Of a stretch of 26,947 bases of DNA, positions 10,396-21,335 are shown piece by piece (the first letter of the stretch is position 1; the number at the start of each line of letters is the position of its first letter). The notes under the pieces are model-generated. The model saw only the letters and a list, made by a program, of their open reading frames with translations. It was not told the DNA's origin and did not search any database. The position numbers and the translations under genes are program-made. This stretch comes from an uncultured Mycoplasmatales bacterium (GTDB lineage Bacteria > Bacillota_I > Bacilli_A > Mycoplasmatales > Mycoplasmoidaceae): the NCBI GenBank assembly GCA_910578525.1, contig CAJTRF010000010.1:1-26947 (forward strand), given 5' to 3'.

Positions 10396-11277
10396 ATGAA
10401 AGAGTATCTAGCAGCAGTGTCAGGTGGGCCAGACTCAATGGCTCTGCTTGATATTTATAAAGATAAAATACATGCTGCTTGCCATATTAATTACAATAAA
10501 AGAGAAACAGCAGTTCGTGATAAAAATATTGTTAAACAATATTGCAAGAAGCACAATATTAAATTTTATTGTTTAGATGTCACAAAAGAAATGTATGTTT
10601 CGTACAAGCAGCATAATTTCCAAACGGTTGCTAGAATTATTCGTTATGAATTCTTTTTAAAGGTTGCTCATAAAACTAACAAGAAGAAAATTTTGATTGC
10701 TCACAATTTAGATGATTTTGCAGAAACTGCATATATGCAACAAGTTCGTTCTTCTAATTCGTTATTCTATGGTATTGCTAAAAATAATTGTTACAATGAC
10801 TTATTAATTGAAAGACCATTAATTAATAAAAGAAAACAAGCATTAGAAGATTATTGTATTAAACATAAAATTCCTTATGGCATTGACGAAACTAATTTAA
10901 TGGATATTTATGAAAGAAATAAAATTCGAAAATTAATTTCATCTTGATCTTCATTAATGTTTAAAAAATATATTAAACAGATTAATACATTTAACAAAAA
11001 GAATGCTAGCAAATTAAAAACTACTAATAGATGATTTAATAAATGATCTGAATCAAAATATCAAAACAATGTTTTCATTAAGATTCCTAATAGCATTAAA
11101 ATTCATGTAATCTACATTTTTTTATCAAAAAATGAAATTCATGGATGTTCTTCTAAGAAATTAGATGCTATTGCAAAGTTTATTTGTTCTGATAATCTAA
11201 ATGTGGATTACAGGCTAGCTGAAAAAACACTTTTGCATAAAAATAAAAACAACATATCAATTATTAAATTAAAATAA
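10396..11277 (+). CDS. tilS: tRNA(Ile)-lysidine synthase
   Basis: This 293-residue N-type ATP pyrophosphatase attaches lysine to C34 of the CAU-anticodon tRNA-Ile, so that it reads AUA. That is essential in an AT-rich genome where AUA is common. The PP-loop SGGPDS is at residues 9-14. Supporting blocks are HINYNKRETAVRDKNIV (family pattern H.nh..R...s), IAHNLDDFAET (family HH.dDq.ET) and ERPLI (family RPLL). The C-terminal substrate-binding domain is short, so the protein is much smaller than E. coli TilS, as is usual in mollicutes. The gap from fhs is 2 nt. UGA encodes Trp at several C-terminal positions. Confidence 0.93.
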
Positions 11278-11281
11278 TAGT

Positions 11282-12217
11282 ATGAAGAATAATAAAAAAA
11301 GTATTACAGTTCAAAGTTTAATTGATCAATTTGATTTTGAAGTTTTATATAAAGGTAATGTTAGAAATAAGATTTCTATTCCAAGCTTGAATAGAACCGG
11401 TATTGAATTAGCTTCCCAACTTATTTTCAATAAATTATTAACAACAGTTCTATGAAGTACTAACGAGAGTAAATTCTTAGATTCATTAAGCAAATCTGAA
11501 GTTAAAAAAAGATTTAAATTTGTTTTATCATTAAATCCGCCTGTAATTATTGTCACAAAACATTTTTCTTATACTCAAGAGCTATTATCAATAGCTAAAG
11601 ATTTCTCTACAGTAATTATTAGAAGTTCGATGAGCTCATCTGAGCTGTATCTAACAGTTGCTTCATGAATTAATGAAAAACTAGCAAAATACACAATGGT
11701 TCATGGAACGTTGATTAGTGTATTTGGATTAGGTGTATTAATTCAAGGAGAATCAGGTGTAGGTAAATCCGAAGTGGCTATGGAATTGATTAAAAAAGGT
11801 CACTTATTCGTAGCGGATGATGCTGTTGATGTTACAAACATTGGTGGTAAATTACATGGTAAAACAAATGCTGTAAGTAGTTCTTTTATTGAGGTACGTG
11901 GTATTGGTATTCTTAATGTTGCTAAAATGTTTGGTGTAGAAAAAGTAGAAAAATCAGCAAGCATTGATTTAGTAGTTGAAATGAAAAAAGTTGATAGCAA
12001 TGTAACACTTCAAAGACAAGACTTTGAAAGAGTTGGTAAACAAACTAAATATAAAACTATTAACGGAGTTAAAGTTCCTTTATATGTGTTACCAATTACA
12101 CCAGGTCGTAAAATGTCTGATTTAGTTGAAACAGCTGTTACTGACTATAAATTAAAACAAGAAGGATATAGTTCAGCTAATGAATATATTCAAAATTATA
12201 GAAAGGTAATGAAGTAA
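11282..12217 (+). CDS. hprK: HPr kinase/phosphorylase
   Basis: This 311-residue enzyme phosphorylates HPr on the regulatory serine and also removes that phosphate, tuning sugar phosphotransferase transport to metabolic state. The P-loop is GESGVGKS (residues 156-163), preceded by VHGTLISVFGLGVLIQ. The HPrK signature EVRGIGILNV is at 204-213, and the downstream VADDAVDV and LPITPGRKMSDLVETAV fit the family. The N-terminal half (residues 1-130) is the DRTGG-like domain. The ATG lies 4 nt after the tilS stop. The stop overlaps the lgt start as TAATG. Its presence implies a PTS in this organism, encoded outside the window. Confidence 0.97.
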
Positions 12218-13317
12218 TGCTATTTGATGTACCTACACCACACATTCCAGAAGATGTTAATGTAGCATTTAGGATTGGGTCTATAGAAATCCAATGATAT
12301 GGTGTTTTTGTTTTCTTAGGTTTTTGTACAGCTATCTTATTAGCATGTTTAAAACTTTGAAAACAATATAAAATTTCTGTTGAGCCATTTTATTGATTTT
12401 GTTTAATGGGTATTCCAGCAGCGATATTAGGAGCAAGATTCTGATCTTGTTGCTTGGGTGATGCTAAATGACCTGATTTTTGATATTTTTCTAAAGGTGG
12501 ATTGGCAATAGAAGGTGGAGTTGTCTTAACTGTTATTGTTGCTTGTATATGGTTTCCATATATATTGAAAAAACCAAAATATCAGATTAGAGACTTACAA
12601 GTTAAACCAGAAGTGGTGAGACAAGTGTCAATGTGATGTTACGTTGATGCAATTATTCCTTGTATTTTAGTTGGTCAGTTTTTAGGAAGATGAGGAAACT
12701 ATTTTAATCAAGAATTGTACGGACCAGTTGTTACAAATGAATCTTTTCAATGGTTCTTATATCGTTGTTTGCCTTATATGTATATAAATGGTTCATGACG
12801 TGTGCCACTTTTCTTATATGAAGGATTATCTAACTTGATTTTCTTTTTCATACTTTATTTTGGAATAGAAAGAATATCTAAAAGAAAGTGTGGAGATTTA
12901 GGCTTAATTTATTTTTTATGATATGGAATTCTTAGAACCATTATGGAACCATTTAGATATCATGAGTTTACATTTAAAAATACATACATAATGTCAGGCA
13001 TTTGAATTGCAGCAGCTTTTTGTTTGCTACTATTAAATTGATTTGTATTTCCTAAATTAAGAAAATATAGATTTTCTTATATTCTATGTGAAAGAATAAG
13101 ACACTTTTGTGTAAAAGCATACTTAAAAACAAATTTGTCATTTAAAAAGTTTTCATTTTCTCATTATCCATCAAAAAAGCCAGAGGTTAATGCTCAAAGA
13201 AACGCAAAATTTAATTATTTACAAGATAAACTAAATTTTGAACAAAAAAAACATGATATCAATACTAAAAATTTTGTGAGAAAACCAGAAGAAATGTTTT
13301 ATTATTTAAATAAATAA
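12217..13317 (+). CDS. lgt: Prolipoprotein diacylglyceryl transferase
   Basis: This 366-residue polytopic membrane enzyme transfers diacylglycerol from phosphatidylglycerol to the lipobox cysteine, the first step of lipoprotein maturation. The two lipoproteins in this window are the kind of substrate it serves. The Lgt signature is GRWGNYFNQELYG. Other family positions are IQWYG near the N terminus, the GGLAIEGGV segment (family GGL.fhGG) with the usual His replaced by Glu, and EPFRYHEF near the C terminus. A basic tail of about 80 residues follows the last helix, making it longer than typical Lgt (about 270-300). The start overlaps the hprK stop. Many Trp codons are UGA. Confidence 0.95.
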
Positions 13318-13325
13318 TTAAATTT

Positions 13326-14276
13326 ATGCCAGTTTACAAAGATACTTCTAATGATTCAAACACTTATGATGCTCTAATAATTGGAGCAGGACCTGCTGGT
13401 TTAACGGCAGCCATTTATTTATGTCGTGCTCAATATAAAGTAGGATTTATTGAAAAGGATGTACCAGGTGGAAAAATAGTTAATACTCCACGTGTTGAAA
13501 ATTACCCAGGTGCTGGTAAAACAGATGGTGCTGACTTAGCGTTAAAAATGTATCAGCAAGCCATTGATCTTGGTGCGCAATACATTTATGGTAATGTTTC
13601 TAATTTTGATTCTAATGGACGTTATTTTAGAGTTTATACAGAAGATGGTGTTACAAGATATTGTAAAACATTACTAATAGCTTCTGGAACTACTGAAAAT
13701 AAATTAGATTTACCTAATGAAAAAGAATTAGAAGGCAAAGGTATTTCTCATTGTGCAATTTGTGATGGATCATTTGCTCAAGATAAAAATGTAGCGGTTG
13801 TAGGAAGTGGAGCAGGGGCGTTAGGGAATGCTTTATATTTATCATCAATCGCAAAGCATGTTTACATGCTTAATAGATCTGAACAATATAAAGACAAACA
13901 AGATTTCTTAAAACAAATTGCTACAAAAGAAAATGTTTCAATTTCTTACAATACAAAAGTTACTAAATTAATTGGTCAAGATAAACTTGAAGCAGTTGAG
14001 GTTACTGATTCTAAAACAAATCAAACTAAGAAATTAGATGTTTCATATTTATTTGTTTATGTAGGAAGCAATGCTTCAACAGATTTTATTACTGATAAAT
14101 CAATCATCAGAGAAAACGGAACAATTGCAGTCAATGAAAACATGCAAACATCAATTCCTGGTTTATATGCAATAGGTGATGTTAATAAAATTAAAGTAAG
14201 ACAAATAACAGTTGCATGCGCTGATGGAACAATAGCTGCACTAAGTGCTGTTAATTATTTAGAAAAATGGAAGTAA
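13326..14276 (+). CDS. trxB: Thioredoxin reductase (NADPH)
   Basis: This 316-residue flavoprotein reduces thioredoxin with NADPH. The N-terminal FAD site is GAGPAG (residues 20-25). The redox-active disulfide is CAIC (Cys143 and Cys146) in SHCAICDGSF. The NADPH-binding fold carries GSGAGALG in place of the more usual GGGdSA. The C-terminal FAD motif ends in GLYAIGDV. Length is typical (305-320). The gap from lgt is 8 nt, and the 3' end overlaps the whiA start by 10 nt. In cells without catalase, thioredoxin is the main peroxide and disulfide defence and would complement the rubrerythrin further right. Confidence 0.96.
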   Translation: MPVYKDTSNDSNTYDALIIGAGPAGLTAAIYLCRAQYKVGFIEKDVPGGKIVNTPRVENYPGAGKTDGADLALKMYQQAIDLGAQYIYGNVSNFDSNGRYFRVYTEDGVTRYCKTLLIASGTTENKLDLPNEKELEGKGISHCAICDGSFAQDKNVAVVGSGAGALGNALYLSSIAKHVYMLNRSEQYKDKQDFLKQIATKENVSISYNTKVTKLIGQDKLEAVEVTDSKTNQTKKLDVSYLFVYVGSNASTDFITDKSIIRENGTIAVNENMQTSIPGLYAIGDVNKIKVRQITVACADGTIAALSAVNYLEKWK

Positions 14277-15175
14277 AACAAACTTTCAGTGAAAAACTAA
14301 AGAGTGAGTTGTGTAGTAATATTTATAGCAATCAAGCACAAAAAGCTATTCTTTATTCGTTCTTAAGTAATTTGTTGTCAATTAGTTTAACAAACAAAGG
14401 AGAAGTTTGAGAACTTAAATCTCAATTTTTCTTCATCATTAAATTTATGTCAGATTTGTTTACAGAGTTATATGATGTAAAAAAATCTGTAATGTTTACA
14501 GGTATTAATAAAATTAATAATCATCGAGTTTATATGTTAAGAGTTTCAGGCAACTTTCAACAAATAACAACCGATGCAGGATTATTAAAAAAACCTGTTG
14601 ACGTAATTAAGACAACAGCACAAATGAAAGGTTTTTTAGTTGGTGCTTTTTTATCTGGTGGTAGTATTAGTTCGTCAACTGATCGGAGATATCATTTAGA
14701 AATTCGTTCAAATAATGTAGCATATTTATTGTTTATCCAAACAATATTAAATAAATTTAATATTTCAATTGCATTAAGTCAAAGAAGAAATAGTTACTTT
14801 TTATACATTAAAAAGAGTTATGATATTTCTGATTTTTTAAAACTTATAGGCGCTAATAATTCTATGTTAGAATTTGAAGACACAAAAATCTCAAGAGATT
14901 TATTTACTCAAATGAATAGATTAAATAATCTTGATATTTCTAACATTAAGAAGTCAACTTCTGCTGGCAATAAACAGATCCAAAAGATTAAACAAATTAT
15001 GAATACTGAAATTTATCAAAAACAAAGTAAGAAATTTAAAATTTTTTGTCAGTTAAGATTAGAGAATCAGGATGCTTCACTAAGTGAATTATCAAAATTA
15101 TTTTTAGAAAAATATAACATTAAAATTAATAGAACTTCTATTAATCATTATGTCATTAAATTAAAAAAAATTTAA
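14267..15175 (+). CDS. whiA: WhiA-family DNA-binding protein
   Basis: This 302-residue protein has the WhiA layout: an N-terminal domain (from MEVKQTFSEKLKSEL), a central degenerate LAGLIDADG homing-endonuclease fold (KGFLVGAFLSGGSI), and a C-terminal helix-turn-helix (RLENQDASLSELSKLF, with INRTSINHYVIKLKKI). The linker NRLNNLDISNIKKSTSAG is close to the family signature. WhiA proteins regulate sporulation in actinomycetes, influence division and chromosome segregation in Bacillus, and in mycoplasmas have been linked to ribosomal gene control. The ATG sits inside trxB (10-nt overlap). One in-frame UGA (14408-14410) is Trp, which is why only a shorter open frame shows under the standard code. 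Confidence 0.95.
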
Positions 15176-15474
15176 TTTAACAAATAAACTTGGTACCCGT
15201 GATATTCTAAAAATCTGTAATATTGTGCCATATGATGATATTCACCTAAGATTATGATTTTTTTAGTTTTATCTAAAACATTTTTATACACTTTTTTAAA
15301 TTCACCAGGAATGATAAGAACAGAAAAAAGAATATGGTTTTTTGCTCATTCTTCTCTAGACATTACATGAACTACTTGATAATCAATATTTTTTCATAAA
15401 TTTTTCAAGTGTTTACTTTCAATATATTTTGGTTTAATATCTCTCTTGAAAATATTTTTTATGATATTGCTCAT
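15172..15474 (-). CDS. Small protein resembling a cysteine-less rhodanese domain
   Basis: This is a 100-residue protein lying opposite a run of plus-strand genes. The layout resembles a single rhodanese domain: YQVVHVMSREEWAKNHI corresponds to the family pattern lIDvRs.eEya.gHI, LIIPGEF to the following ..iP, and KKIIILGEYHHMAQ plus FLEYHGYQVYLL to ivvyC.sG.RS..aa..L...Gy.vy.L. The catalytic loop reads GEYHHM and there is no cysteine anywhere, so sulfurtransferase activity is not expected. A binding or regulatory role is possible. The similarity is by eye, and the function is unknown. The two UGA Trp codons would truncate it under the standard code. It has its own -10 box 6 nt upstream and overlaps the whiA stop by 4 nt. 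Confidence 0.72.
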
Positions 15475-15480
15475 AACAAT

Positions 15481-15488
15481 ATTATAAT
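15481..15488. promoter_or_regulatory. Palindromic bidirectional -10 element
   Basis: ATTATAAT is its own reverse complement, so it offers TATAAT on both strands. On the plus strand the box (15483-15488) lies 10 nt before the secG ATG. On the minus strand (15481-15486) it lies 6 nt before the ATG of the rhodanese-like gene. One 8-bp site could thus drive both divergent genes, each with almost no leader. Confidence 0.6.
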
Positions 15489-15498
15489 TTTAGTTAAT

Positions 15499-15732
15499 AT
15501 GTCAGCATCATCAATTATCATATTAGTCATTTCTATTATTTGTTTGATTATTGGTTTACTACTATCAGGAAACGGATCAACAAATGGTTTAACTAATATC
15601 ATTGGACAAGATCTAGAATTATTTAAGAAAACCAAAGACCGTGGTTTTGTTAAAATTTTACAAATGGTAATGTTCTTCTTGATGATCATCATGCTTGTTT
15701 TACTTATTGTTTCAATTAAATGTAACTGATAA
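15499..15732 (+). CDS. secG: Preprotein translocase subunit SecG
   Basis: This 77-residue membrane protein has two hydrophobic helices, roughly residues 4-22 (IIILVISIICLIIGLLL) and 52-73 (ILQMVMFFLMIIMLVLLIV). They are joined by a Gly/Asn-rich loop, GNGSTNGLTNIIGQDLELF, with KKTKDRG before helix 2. This is the SecG plan; the protein assists SecYEG in protein export. I start at ATG 15499, because the upstream in-frame ATG at 15409 would add residues encoded antisense to the neighbouring gene and ahead of the promoter. The TGA at 15727-15729 is Trp and the real stop is the following TAA. Position between whiA and rnr matches the order known from the pneumoniae group. Confidence 0.85.
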
Positions 15733-15740
15733 CTTTTGTT

Positions 15741-17894
15741 ATGACAGCTAATTTAAGTGAATTAATAGAAAAGACAGTCAAAAAAGACGGGAGACCAATT
15801 CCTAAAGGTGTTTTAATACATAAAGTATTAAAACTAAATAAAGACTTTAAATACAATGAAGTAGATAAACAGATTCAATATCTTATTAAATCTGGTACTC
15901 TTAAAGTTTTAAGTAAATCACAAAAGATAGTTACAGGATATGAAACAGCAGAAATAGATAATTCTGAAACATATGTTGGTACTATTTCTGTTAATGCTAA
16001 AGGATCAGGTTTTATTACTCTTGAAGGTAAACAAAAGTCTGAGTATTTTGTTTATAGAACAAATCTTAATGGCGCATTAAGTGGCGATAAAGTTGAATTT
16101 GCTTTATTAAAAAAAGAACCTCAAAAAGATTTAAGAGATGCTGTTGTTTTAAAGGTTATTGAACATGGTAAAGATTTTTATACAGGTTTAATTACTATTA
16201 ATTCTGATGGTAGTTACGTAGTTAAATTAGATGATGAAAAAATGTATCTACCAGTAAAACTTGATGATATTCATGGTTTGGTAACTGGTCAAAAAGTTTT
16301 AATTAAAATTCATAAATATGAACAAGATGCAGCTTATGGTACAGTATCTAGAATTATTGGACATGCATCTGATGTTGGTGTTGATATTCTTTCGATTGTA
16401 TATGATAATGGAGTTGAACCTGATTTTACACAAGATGTTTTAGAATATGCTAGAAAGATTACTTTAAACATTGATGAAACTCAAAGAAAAATCAGAAAAG
16501 ATTTGACTAATCTTCCAATAGTTACAATTGATCCAGCAACTTCAAAAGATTTTGATGATGCTATTTATGTTAAGAAAAATTCAGATGATGAATATTTCTT
16601 ATCTGTTTCAATTGCTGATGTTAGTCACTATGTAAGGTATCAATCTGTGCTTGATGAAGCAGCATTAAAAAGAGGGTGTTCTATCTACTTAGTAGATAGA
16701 GTTATTCCGATGTTGCCTCACAATTTGTCTGATGACATTTGTTCATTAAATCCTAATGTAGAAAGACTTACAATAACATGTGATATGTTAATTGATAAGA
16801 CAGGAAAAATTAAAGATATTAAAGTCTTTCCAGCAATTATTAAAAGTCACAGACGTTTCAGTTATGACGAAGTAAATGACTATTTTGATGGTAAGTCAAA
16901 ATTAGAAAAGGATACAGATGAAGTTAAAGCAATGTTAAATGATGCTTTAGAGCTTCATAAAATTCTTGATGCTGAAAAACATAGAAGAGGATATATTTCT
17001 TTTGAAATTCCTGAACCTATCATCAAACTTGATGATAAAGGTTTCCCAATTGAAATTTTAACTAGAAAATTAGGTTGTGCTCAAAACATGATTGAAAATT
17101 TCATGGTTGCTGCTAATGAAGCTGTAACTATTTATGCTAATAGAAAGAAGTGACCTTTTGTTTATCGTATTCATGATAAACCAAATGAAGATAGACTTGC
17201 TGTTTTTGCATTAGAATCTAAAAAGCTAGGATTTAGAATTACTACCGAATTAGAAGACATAACTTCTAAAGATATTTCTCAATGATTGGAAGATAATAAA
17301 GATAACAAAAACTTAGATCTTATTAACTTAATGTTATTAAGAAGTATGGCAAAAGCTAAATATTCAATAGAAAATTTAGGTCACTTTGGCTTAGCTCTTG
17401 AAAACTATACTCACTTTACTTCTCCAATTAGACGTTATCCGGATTTATTAGTCCACAGAATTTTCTGAATGTATGAATTCCAGAAGAATGAATATTCTTC
17501 TAATAGAGATTCATTTGCAGAACAACTTTCTAAATTTTGTGACATGTCAAGTAAAAACGAATTAATTGCTATTAAGTGTGAGAATGATGTTAATGCAATG
17601 AAATTTGCTGAATACATGACTAAGCACATTGGTGAAGAATTTGAAGGATTTGTATCGGCTGTTTCAAATTTTGGTGTGTTTGTAGAATTACCAAATACTA
17701 TTGAAGGTATGATTAAATTATCAGATTTAGGTAATGATTACTTTACTTATAATGAAAAAACTAAACAATTAATCGGTAAGAAATCAGGAATTATTTATTC
17801 TTTAGGAAGTAAAGTAATTGTTAAGGTATTAGCAGCAAATAAAGAAACTAGAAAGATCGAATTCTCTTTGGTTAAATTCTTAGGTAACAGATAA
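15741..17894 (+). CDS. rnr: Ribonuclease R (3'-5' exoribonuclease)
   Basis: This 717-residue RNB-family exonuclease degrades structured RNA from the 3' end and is probably the main such enzyme in a mollicute. The domains in order are an N-terminal winged-helix region, cold-shock/OB domains (ETYVGTISVNAKGSGFI), the RNB catalytic core with DPATSKDFDDAIYV (metal-binding Asp264, Asp270, Asp272 and Asp273), HFTSPIRRYPDLLVHR, and a C-terminal S1 domain (EFEGFVSAVSNFGVFVELP). Three in-frame UGA Trp codons (near 17151, 17283 and 17466) make it look split. It begins 8 nt after secG. smpB starts 1 nt beyond its stop, a functional pairing because RNase R degrades the faulty mRNAs released by SmpB-tmRNA. 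Confidence 0.97.
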
Positions 17895-17895
17895 T

Positions 17896-18327
17896 ATGAA
17901 GCTTTTATTCCCTAATAAAAAAGTTAAATTTAATTACCTTATTCTTGACACTTATGAATGTGGAATTGAATTAAAAGGCACTGAAGTTAAATCAATTATG
18001 AAAGCAAATGCGAACATTGATGAAGCTTTTGCTATTATTCGCCACAATGAAGCTTTTGTAATTAATATGTATGTTGCTCCTTTTAAAGAAGGCAACATTA
18101 ATAATGTTGATTCAAGCCGTAATCGTAAGTTATTGCTTCATAAAGATGAAATCATCAAGATTGATTACAAACTTAAAAAAGATCGTCTTACATTAGTACC
18201 AACTAAAGTTTATTTAAATAATGGCAAGATCAAAATGGAGATTGCTATTTGTAAATCTAAAAAAGCTCCTGATAAGAGAGAAGATATTAAAAAAAGAGAC
18301 GCTGACAGGGAGTCTAGAAGATATTAA
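17896..18327 (+). CDS. smpB: SsrA (tmRNA)-binding protein SmpB
   Basis: This 143-residue OB-fold protein binds tmRNA and delivers it to ribosomes stalled on broken mRNAs. Family blocks are YECGIELKGTEVKS (residues 20-33), the DSSRNRKLLLHKDEI region, and the basic C-terminal tail KAPDKREDIKKRDADRESRR, which normally folds into the empty mRNA channel. Length is typical (about 145-160). It directly follows rnr with a 1-nt spacer. It is the last gene of the plus-strand housekeeping block, after which the accessory restriction-modification operon converges from the right. Confidence 0.97.
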   Translation: MKLLFPNKKVKFNYLILDTYECGIELKGTEVKSIMKANANIDEAFAIIRHNEAFVINMYVAPFKEGNINNVDSSRNRKLLLHKDEIIKIDYKLKKDRLTLVPTKVYLNNGKIKMEIAICKSKKAPDKREDIKKRDADRESRRY

Positions 18328-18335
18328 ATGTTATT

Positions 18336-18376
18336 TTTGATAATTATTTAATCAGCAATAATATTTTATTATCAAA
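18336..18376. terminator. Possible bidirectional terminator between smpB and the nuclease gene
   Basis: TTTGATAAT (18336-18344) and ATTATCAAA (18368-18376) pair perfectly around a 23-nt loop. A nested ATTATT/AATAAT pair lies inside. The gap holds only two convergent gene ends, so a shared terminator is plausible. The 3' half overlaps no gene, and no long U-run is present on either strand. Confidence 0.35.
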
Positions 18377-18386
18377 CTTATATTAT

Positions 18387-21335
18387 TTAATCTAAGTGCT
18401 TTAGTTCGTTATATCTTTTAAAAATGTCATATTTTATAATATGTTTATTTGCTCAAGAATCATATTTTTTATCCCTAATCCCTAGTACTCTTCTTGTAAT
18501 TTTCCTAGCAGCATCTGTTCTACAATTTACATAAATGTGTTTTTTAATTAACTGAACTTGATCAACTTTTTTGTCAAAATAATTTCATAAACTTCATAAA
18601 GCATATAACGGATACATACCAGATTTTGCATTTATATCTAAAATGCATAGCTTACCCTTATTTTCTTTAAGAAGAGTTTTTCAATCTAAATTAGTTCTTT
18701 TAAAGTGTATATCTATAACATACCAAGGTGTTAAAACTGTTTCTTTGTCTGGATTTTTAATTTTAGAAAAAATATTTTTTAAACCTTCTATTTGATTATC
18801 AAAATTTTGTTCTTTAAAGATTTCATCAATATCTCTACATCATTTTTTAACTGCTCCTTCAACAGCCTTTTCATCAAAAAATCTTTTAGTAATTTCCTTA
18901 AAATCTTCTTTCGTAATTTCTTGCATAAATTCTATTCAATCTTCTGCATCATAATAAGAAGGGAAACGTTCTAATTTAAATTCATCAATTTTTTCTGGTG
19001 TTAATGCAATTAACATTAACGGTAATCTTTTACTTATTTTTAAACATGCTCTCTTTAAATTTTCAATAGTTTTTTTTCTTTTTTTCTCTTCCTCGGAAAT
19101 TATTTTGTTTACTTTACCATTTATTTTTACTTTATCACCATCTCCTGTTGTTGAAAATAAAACATTATTTATATCTTCGTTTTCATTGATTACAATCAAA
19201 TTTGAATTTTTTGTAGATTTTGAATGACCTGAAGCAATCTTTAATTCTCATTCTTCCGCTTCGTTAATTTCTAATTCATCAAAAGCAGAACGTTTTAATA
19301 CATCAAAAGTATCGAATCCGTTTTTTACAATATTTTGTACATATATTTTTTTTATTCCTTCCATTATTTCATCACAATTAATGAACTTAAAACTGTTTCC
19401 ATTAAAACTAATTACTGGCATGTAGTTTATCAATTCTTTAATAATTGATTCAGATTTTTTTTCTTTTTCATTTGTTAGTTTTTTAACTGAAACAATATTA
19501 GCATATTCTGAAATTATTTCTAATACTCGTGTTGGTGAAAAATCATAAACAATTCCTTGTGTTTTATAAAAACCATTAAGTTTCCATGGTGTTTTAGTCC
19601 TAAAGATTGTTTGTAGATATGCCTGTGCAGAATTGGTGTTTGATAGCATTAAAACCGTTGTTCATTCTGGAATTGTAACTCCAGTAGTTAATCTACCACA
19701 CGATAATGTGATGGTTCAAGTTGATAATGGATTGTTGTTTTTACCAAGAATTTTTTCTTTAACTTCATTTAGCGCTTTATTTGCATTTGTCTGGCTACCT
19801 GTAACATTAATTATTTGAAAATTTTTAAAAAAATGATGAGATTTTAGTTTTTTCTCAAGAGTTTTTGCTTCTATCACTCCTGGTAAATGTCAAAGCGAAT
19901 GGCGATTGTAATGCCTGTTTTTTGTACTATAAGGCATCGAAGATAAGTTGTCTAAATCATCCTTGTTTTCTGTGCACATATTATCTAACCATAAATCTAT
20001 ATCTTTTTCTCGCTTGAATCTAGCAGCTTCATCTACTTCAAAAAAGAATGAAAAATCAAACCCCATTTCTTTTCCAAAATCAGGATAATTTATTTTATCT
20101 TTAAGCGTTTTATAAATATCAATTGTATTTATTTTAATTGCTGGTAATTCTTCATATGGATTTTGCTCATCTTTATGATCAATATATCAATTATTTTTTG
20201 CTGTCTGCTCTTGTACATAATCTCAATCAAAGACCTCTTTTTGGATATTAAATTTTGCTCTTTCATTTTGAGCTAATAATTTAAATGGAGTTCCTGATAA
20301 ATACAAAGTAAATTTTCTTTTTAAATGTTCATGCATTTGATCAGCAAGCTCAGTCATATTTCCTTCGTGAGCCTCATCTATGACAACAAGATCTCATTCG
20401 GTATTAAAATAATCTTTATTTTTTTCTTTATATTCTTTTATTTCATTATTATTTAAAATCATTTCTGTGGAATTATCATTTCTTTGTTTCCCTCTCAAAT
20501 CTTGAATTGATAAAAACACTATTATTTTTTTTGATTTATCAATTTCCTTTCATTTTTTTCCATAGCGTTTTGATGAAAATTCATATTGATCTAATTGATT
20601 AGTGGAAGAAAAATAATTTCGATATTCATTGAATCACCCTTGTTCAACAGCTGGTTTATGTGTTAATATTAATATTTTATTAATCGGCGTTTTTATTTCA
20701 CTTTTAATGCATTTTTTATTTGTTTCATCAATAAAACCATAGGTAACTAATGTTTTTCCAAAACGCATAATTGCATTCCATAACATTTTTCCTTCTTGTT
20801 TTTTTCAGCAAGAATATCTATAATTTTCAAGAGTCATTTTTATTGCTTTATTTTGTTCTGGTCTAAATGAAATTTTGACATTTTTATTTTCTATAACTTT
20901 TTTACCATGTTTAAATTGTGTTAAATAATTAATTGCTTGTTCTGGAGAAATTTCAAATCATTCATTACCAATATTGTTTCCATTATCATCCTTTTCTGGA
21001 GAACATTTTTTAAAATTATTTCTTTCAAGAAAATTATGAAAATCTGTATCTGTAAAACCACCAAAATCTGCTAAAGCTATTGTTACATATTTAAGTTCAA
21101 ATTTAACAGAAGCAGTATTTGTTTGTTGTTTAATACGTTCTTTTGCTTCTTTAATGAGTAATTCTGAATTATCTTCAATGCAATCGATTGCTTCATCTGT
21201 TGATAACGATGTTTTACCTATTTTACAAAAATTTGGGAACTCTGGACGAGTATATATATAAATCAAAGAATAAGAAGTAGGGTTTAATGTTTGAGAATGA
21301 ACACTATTGACAGGGTAAATTATAGAGTTTTTCAT
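18387..21335 (-). CDS. Restriction subunit: GIY-YIG nuclease + DEAH helicase + truncated methyltransferase-like tail
   Basis: This 982-residue protein stays open throughout with UGA as Trp. Residues about 22-130 look like a GIY-YIG/T5orf172-type nuclease: IYIYTRPEFPNFCKIGKTS, then ERIKQQTNTASVKF, then FTDTDFHNFL (His100) and EWFEI (125-129). A superfamily 2 helicase/translocase follows, with RFGKT (191-195) as Walker A, DEAH (320-323), SGTP (347-350), CGRLTTG and QTIFRTKTPW (from 575) as motif VI. The last about 130 residues contain TPWYVIDIHF and ILDINAKSGMYPLY (Asp900, Gly906), which resembles methyltransferase motif I, but the protein ends before any NPPY motif. It should cut unmodified DNA with the methyltransferase encoded just upstream. 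Its ATG overlaps that gene's stop (TAATG) and has a strong GGAGGT ribosome-binding site. It differs from classic type III Res, which carries a C-terminal PD-(D/E)xK nuclease. Confidence 0.88.

Noticed and set aside
15409..15498. Longer secG start at 15409, adding 30 residues
   Set aside because: The extension is antisense to the rhodanese-like gene, lies ahead of the TATAAT box and would place non-SecG sequence before helix 1.
18387..18740. Nuclease C terminus as a frameshifted, formerly full methyltransferase fusion
   Set aside because: The frame ends in TAA with the convergent smpB only 60 bp away, and I see no NPPY-like sequence in that gap. A recent frameshift is not supported, though an older truncation is possible.
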